Source: Paracoccaceae bacterium
GTDB taxonomy: Bacteria; Pseudomonadota; Alphaproteobacteria; Rhodobacterales; Rhodobacteraceae
Direction of reading: 5' to 3'
Length of the DNA stretch: 8,388 nt
Assembly (NCBI GenBank): GCA_030625695.1
Contig: DAOUQK010000146.1
Coordinates: 1-8,388 of the forward strand
The position numbers and the translations under genes are program-made. Each line of letters begins with the position of its first letter. The first letter of the stretch is position 1. Below the pieces are notes generated by a model, which saw only the letters and a list, made by a program, of their open reading frames with translations, did no database searches and was not told the origin of the DNA. This document shows positions 5,943 to 8,388 of this stretch, one piece after another.

Positions 5943-6005
5943 GGGTAAAACCCACATGTGCCGCTGGTTTCAACGGGCTCGATGCGTGGGTTTCACCCAC
6001 CCTAC
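5943..6005. repeat. REP-like pair of hairpins in inverted orientation
   Basis: GGGTAAAACCCAC (5943-5955) and GTGGGTTTCACCC (5986-5998) are inverted copies of a 13-mer with one mismatch. Each is itself a small hairpin (GGGT-AAA-ACCC; GTGGGT-TTC-ACCCAC at 5986-6000). The right copy continues into CCTAC, so its complement reads GTAGGGTGGGTGAAACCCAC, the style of a repeat I recall as dispersed in many proteobacterial genomes. The pair fills the gap between two converging genes, typical for BIME-like elements, and could stabilise or end either transcript. Only one short T-run (five, minus strand) follows, so this is not a standard intrinsic terminator. Confidence 0.5.
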
Positions 6006-6047
6006 AGACCTTCACAAGTCAAACCAGGGTGGGGTTCTGTTGGGGCG

Positions 6048-7934
6048 CTACGGCAGGACTTTGTTATCAAACACTTTCAACACGTCGCCTTTGCGCAGGG
6101 TGACGTCGCCCTTGGGCTGGCCGCGTTCGGCTTCCCAGCCTTCGTGTTTGGCCTCAAGCTTGTGATCGGGATAGTGAGTTTTCAGCTTCCAGTCGTCGGT
6201 TTCCGTTGCCCGGGTCAGGATCACCTTGCAACGCGGCACCATCAGAACGCCGCCCTTGTTGGGTTTTTCGATCAATTCAACGTTCAGATCGCTGAACAAC
6301 TTGTTCAGAGTCATGTCGCCTTTTTCGAACTTTTTCAGCACGGCCGTGGCCACAACCGGATCAACCGCCGTCCCTTTGCGCGTCACCGCATAGCCCCAAC
6401 CCGGCCCCGAGGTCGGTTCGTCCAGTACCACGGTCAGATTGGTAAAGTTGGTGGCGACCATGCCGGTACTTGAGGTGTTGCCGGTGGTATAATGGGTATA
6501 GCCCGCCAGTTTACGACCCACTGCCAGGGCCTTGTCCACGGCCTCTTTCTCAAGCACAGGATTGGCCCAGCTCGAGCCAACGCCGCCGCTGAACTGGGTG
6601 TTGGATATTTCGGTCGCCAATGTCTGGGCCACCTTTTCGCGGTCTGCCACCACCCGTTTGCCGTCTTCTTCGGTATAGGTGATCTTGACCTTGTTCCACT
6701 CGATCGTCTGGCTGACCCCGGTGGGATTGTCGGTCTGTTCCGGGGTCACCCCATCCTGGGTGGCTGCGCGCCGCGCCTGACGGTCCAGCCCGGTTTGCGC
6801 GCCGTGCCGCGCGGTGCCGTGACCTTCGCCGCCGCCGGCCTCTTTCTTGAACTGCTCTTCACGCCATTCAGTGGCTTCGGCCATCTTGCGAATGGTTTCC
6901 TCAATCGCGCTGCGGGCCTGTTCAATCGGAACGTCGTCCAGCATGCTGTCCAATGCTTTGATCCGCGACTGAATAGTGCCCAGAGCGGTGACAATGGATT
7001 TTTCTTTTTCCAGTTTCGCGGCCTTGAGAATTTTCACGCTTTTCAACAGCGAACCGCGCGAATCTGCCAGGTTTTGTCGGTATTCCGCAAGTCTCTCTTC
7101 GCATGTTACAATCTTGGCTTCCTGCTTTGGGATGGCCGATTTTTTTATCTGGCCTCTCAAAGTTTTCTGCAAATCTGCCAGTAGATCCGCCTCGCGGGTA
7201 ACTTTCTTTTCTAGGCCGCCCAGTTCCGCCAGATCACTCTTTATCTGGTTGTCGAGCAGCTTTGCTGCTGCGGCTGTTTCTGACGTCCGGGTATCGGCGC
7301 TTTCCTGCGATGCTTCTTTTTTCGCCCGGACAAACCCGATCATTTTGGCGTCCAGCGTTTCCAATGTCTTAAAGGATGTGGTCCAGTCGCTGGCTTTCAT
7401 GATTTCAATGACTTCGCCAAACATGTTTCGCAACGCGATGCGTTCATCATCGGCCAAATGACCTTTGACCTTGTCGAACCTGGCAGTTGTCGCTTTCAGT
7501 CGTTTTTTGGCTTTGCTCTCATCGCGTGCTGCACTTTCATCCACAGTGTCATCCACAGTGTCATCCACAGTGTTATCCGAAGCGTCATCCGTGACAGGAC
7601 CACTACTGACCATTTTGAAATCGAACGGGATGCCTTTGAACACCGGTTTCAGCTTAACCTCGGGCATCTTGCCCTTGGTCAGCGTCAGCTTGAGCGTCGA
7701 GCCTTCGATGAAACATTTGCCGAGCGCATAGGCCTTGGCCCCGGATTTCAGGGTCTTGAGGATCGGTGGTTTTACCTCGCCGACCACCAGCACGGGCTCT
7801 TTCGACCCGTTGACCGGGTATTCATCATAAAAGAAGAAATCACCGAGGGTGTTATCAAGCCTGCTCAGTTCTTTTTTCAGTTCTTTCTTGTAGGCATCAA
7901 CTGATTTGAATGCATCAATAGAGTTGAATGGCAT
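6048..7934 (-). CDS. Putative polymorphic/injection-system toxin with C-terminal RNase A-like (BECR) module
   Basis: The protein has 628 residues with no signal peptide or membrane segment. Residues 1-110 form a mixed domain I do not recognise (FKSVDAYKKELKKELSRLDN, then FFFYDEYPVNG and EPVLVVGEV). Residues 115-133 are an acidic DTVD-repeat linker. Residues 140-365 are Lys/Glu/Ala-rich, mostly helix and probably coiled coil. A glycine hinge (GGGEG, 367-371) leads into GHGTARHGAQTGLDRQARRA (371-390). SSWANPVLEKEAVDKAL (454-470), a VVLD strand (502-505) and VILTRATETDDWKLKTHYP (571-589) complete the module, with a 39-residue tail. HG..RHG..T, a middle SSW/AL block and a last strand ending in T-x-YP resemble RNase A-like BECR toxins; H372, R376, H377, T381 and T586 are the candidate catalytic set. 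The start at 7934 is preferred over 7964 because it alone has an SD (AGGAGG). A TTGCCT-N17-TAACGT pair at 8046-8018 could be its promoter. Function is inferred; a structural protein is the main alternative. Confidence 0.5.
   Translation of the reverse strand: MPFNSIDAFKSVDAYKKELKKELSRLDNTLGDFFFYDEYPVNGSKEPVLVVGEVKPPILKTLKSGAKAYALGKCFIEGSTLKLTLTKGKMPEVKLKPVFKGIPFDFKMVSSGPVTDDASDNTVDDTVDDTVDESAARDESKAKKRLKATTARFDKVKGHLADDERIALRNMFGEVIEIMKASDWTTSFKTLETLDAKMIGFVRAKKEASQESADTRTSETAAAAKLLDNQIKSDLAELGGLEKKVTREADLLADLQKTLRGQIKKSAIPKQEAKIVTCEERLAEYRQNLADSRGSLLKSVKILKAAKLEKEKSIVTALGTIQSRIKALDSMLDDVPIEQARSAIEETIRKMAEATEWREEQFKKEAGGGEGHGTARHGAQTGLDRQARRAATQDGVTPEQTDNPTGVSQTIEWNKVKITYTEEDGKRVVADREKVAQTLATEISNTQFSGGVGSSWANPVLEKEAVDKALAVGRKLAGYTHYTTGNTSSTGMVATNFTNLTVVLDEPTSGPGWGYAVTRKGTAVDPVVATAVLKKFEKGDMTLNKLFSDLNVELIEKPNKGGVLMVPRCKVILTRATETDDWKLKTHYPDHKLEAKHEGWEAERGQPKGDVTLRKGDVLKVFDNKVLP
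7537..7584 (-). repeat. 12 bp in-frame tandem repeat within the toxin-like gene
   Basis: TCATCCACAGTG occurs three times in perfect tandem (7537-7548, 7549-7560, 7561-7572), followed by a decayed fourth unit (7573-7584). On the coding strand it gives the DTVD repeat of the linker (residues 119-132). Units are multiples of three, so copy number can change without a frameshift, lengthening or shortening the hinge between the N-terminal domain and the helical stalk. Confidence 0.85.
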
Positions 7935-7939
7935 GGCAT

Positions 7940-7945
7940 CCTCCT
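7940..7945 (-). promoter_or_regulatory. Ribosome binding site that decides the toxin-like gene start
   Basis: On the minus strand AGGAGG lies 5 nt before the ATG at 7934-7932, a perfect Shine-Dalgarno at ideal spacing. The upstream in-frame ATG at 7964 is preceded by pyrimidine-rich sequence (CACCCCGACCA) with no such site. Confidence 0.85.
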
Positions 7946-8078
7946 GGCGAAATAAATCTGTCATTGGTCGGGGTGGAGTGGACGTCCCCGGTGGTGGGCT
8001 GAAATTACCTTGGGGTGACGTTACTGGCAGAAGGGCGATCAGGCAAGTGATACGCTTTTGACGTGATTCAGTCGCCGG

Positions 8079-8107
8079 AAACAGAAAAGCCGCCCCAAAA
8101 GGGCGGC
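8079..8107 (-). terminator. Rho-independent terminator, minus strand
   Basis: Read on the minus strand, GCCGCCC-TTTTG-GGGCGGC makes a 7 bp all-GC stem (8107-8089), followed at once by TTTTCTGTTT. On the plus strand no T-run follows, so it is directional. It ends a transcript coming from the right, not from the toxin-like gene, which starts 155 bp further on. Confidence 0.8.
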
Positions 8108-8163
8108 CTGTCCGGAACGTTCAAATCCGTTCAAAAGAAAAACTTCACGCCTCGAAGACTCTA

Positions 8164-8268
8164 ATGTCCTACGAAAGTGCGAAACAATGGGCCAAGCAGA
8201 CAGAGGAAGAACTCAGAGGCGTTCATCCTCTGTTCCTCGATGCAGGGCTCAGCCTAGACCTGCCATAA
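8164..8268 (+). CDS. Possible 34-residue ORF or gene fragment
   Basis: ATG to TAA encodes MSYESAKQWAKQTEEELRG followed by VHPLFLDAGLSLDLP. The first half reads as a credible amphipathic, acidic helix, but there is no ribosome site and no recognised family. The frame remains open upstream without a start, so it may be a fragment of a larger lost gene. It lies antisense to the presumed minus-strand transcript that ends at 8089. Confidence 0.2.
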   Translation: MSYESAKQWAKQTEEELRGVHPLFLDAGLSLDLP

Positions 8269-8366
8269 GAATGCATGAATCCAATGAAATGCGACACGCT
8301 CTAGGATAGGCGAAATAGTGAGCATTTTGTTTTGACCAAATCCGTTCCCGAAACACCCCGAAACGG

Positions 8367-8388
8367 AAAAAGCCCCGGACGATGTCCG
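8367..8388 (-). terminator. Terminator cut by the right edge
   Basis: The minus strand reads CGGAC-ATC-GTCCG-GGGC-TTTTT: the loop, right arm and T-run of an intrinsic terminator whose left arm (expected GCCC next) lies beyond the edge. It implies a minus-strand gene ending just to the right of the window. Confidence 0.6.

Larger units (their letters stand above)
7935..8388. other. Intergenic region upstream of the toxin-like gene
   Basis: These 454 bp contain no gene of convincing length. Present are the toxin ribosome site and possible promoter, a complete minus-strand terminator (8079-8107), the tandem CGTTCAAA repeat at 8118-8125 and 8128-8135 (10 bp phase), an 11-mer CAAATCCGTTC occurring at 8122-8132 and again at 8337-8347, a 34-codon plus-strand ORF (8164-8268), and half a terminator at the right edge. 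The segment between the two terminators may hold a small minus-strand RNA or be decayed coding sequence. Confidence 0.55.

Noticed and set aside
6492..7184. 230-codon plus-strand ORF inside the toxin-like gene
   Set aside because: No motif and no ribosome site. The minus-strand frame has a perfect Shine-Dalgarno, an in-frame 12 bp repeat and recognisable blocks, so the plus frame is a shadow.
7537..7584. CRISPR-like short repeats
   Set aside because: Units are 12 bp, contiguous, without spacers, and code in frame for a DTVD linker.
7935..7964. Earlier ATG (7964) for the toxin-like gene
   Set aside because: No Shine-Dalgarno precedes it, whereas AGGAGG is ideally placed for the ATG at 7934.
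8271..8305. Possible dispersed element (GCATGAATCC...GCGACACGCT)
   Set aside because: The GCGACACGCT end recalls an intergenic repeat of alphaproteobacteria, but the stem is only 4 bp and one copy is visible, so it cannot be supported from this window.

Overview
The window looks like chromosomal DNA of an alphaproteobacterium, most likely the Rhodobacterales/Roseobacter group. This rests on GC-rich coding DNA, a DUF2478 gene preceded by an FnrL-type box, tight ATGA-coupled genes, and many proteins with a Rhodobacteraceae feel. The assignment comes from pattern recognition, not from a search.

Positions 1-1170 (minus strand): a nearly complete DUF2478 gene running off the left edge, with a consensus Fnr/Dnr box (537-550) upstream, preceded by a gene for an XRE-cupin regulator (559-1170). 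Positions 1171-1293 are a divergent control region with phased direct repeats and a palindrome, a plausible operator for the regulator.

Positions 1294-4243 (plus strand): a three-gene operon joined by two ATGA stop/start overlaps. It encodes an FAD amine oxidoreductase very like D-arginine dehydrogenase (DauA), a maspardin-like alpha/beta hydrolase, and an ornithine cyclodeaminase/mu-crystallin family protein. Oxidase plus OCD-type reductase is the logic of the Pseudomonas DauA/DauB pair (D-amino acid to 2-keto or imino acid to L-amino acid). Here, however, the residue that reads the arginine guanidinium is replaced, so the substrate is probably not D-arginine. The hydrolase suggests that the amino acid may be released from an ester, amide or lactam first. 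The cupin regulator probably senses an operon metabolite.

Positions 4244-5915: a decayed region. It holds a wrecked arylsulfatase (the pre-C-terminal and C-terminal parts fused out of frame after a large internal deletion), a small secreted beta-rich protein, a roughly 490 bp non-coding stretch with two consensus DnaA boxes and a perfect spaced inverted repeat, and a 63-residue lipoprotein. Two REP-like hairpins in opposite orientation separate this from the next gene.

Positions 6048-7934 (minus strand): a 628-residue protein with an unfamiliar N-terminal domain, an Asp/Thr/Val repeat linker, a long Lys/Glu-rich helical middle, and a C-terminal module with a GHGxxRHGxxT motif and a closing WKLKTHYP-type strand. 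It resembles a polymorphic or contractile-injection-system toxin with an RNase A-like (BECR) tip. This is the most novel item in the window. No obvious immunity gene lies beside it.

Positions 7935-8388 are non-coding or contain only very small ORFs. They hold one complete and one cut minus-strand terminator, implying a further minus-strand gene to the right and perhaps a small transcript between them.
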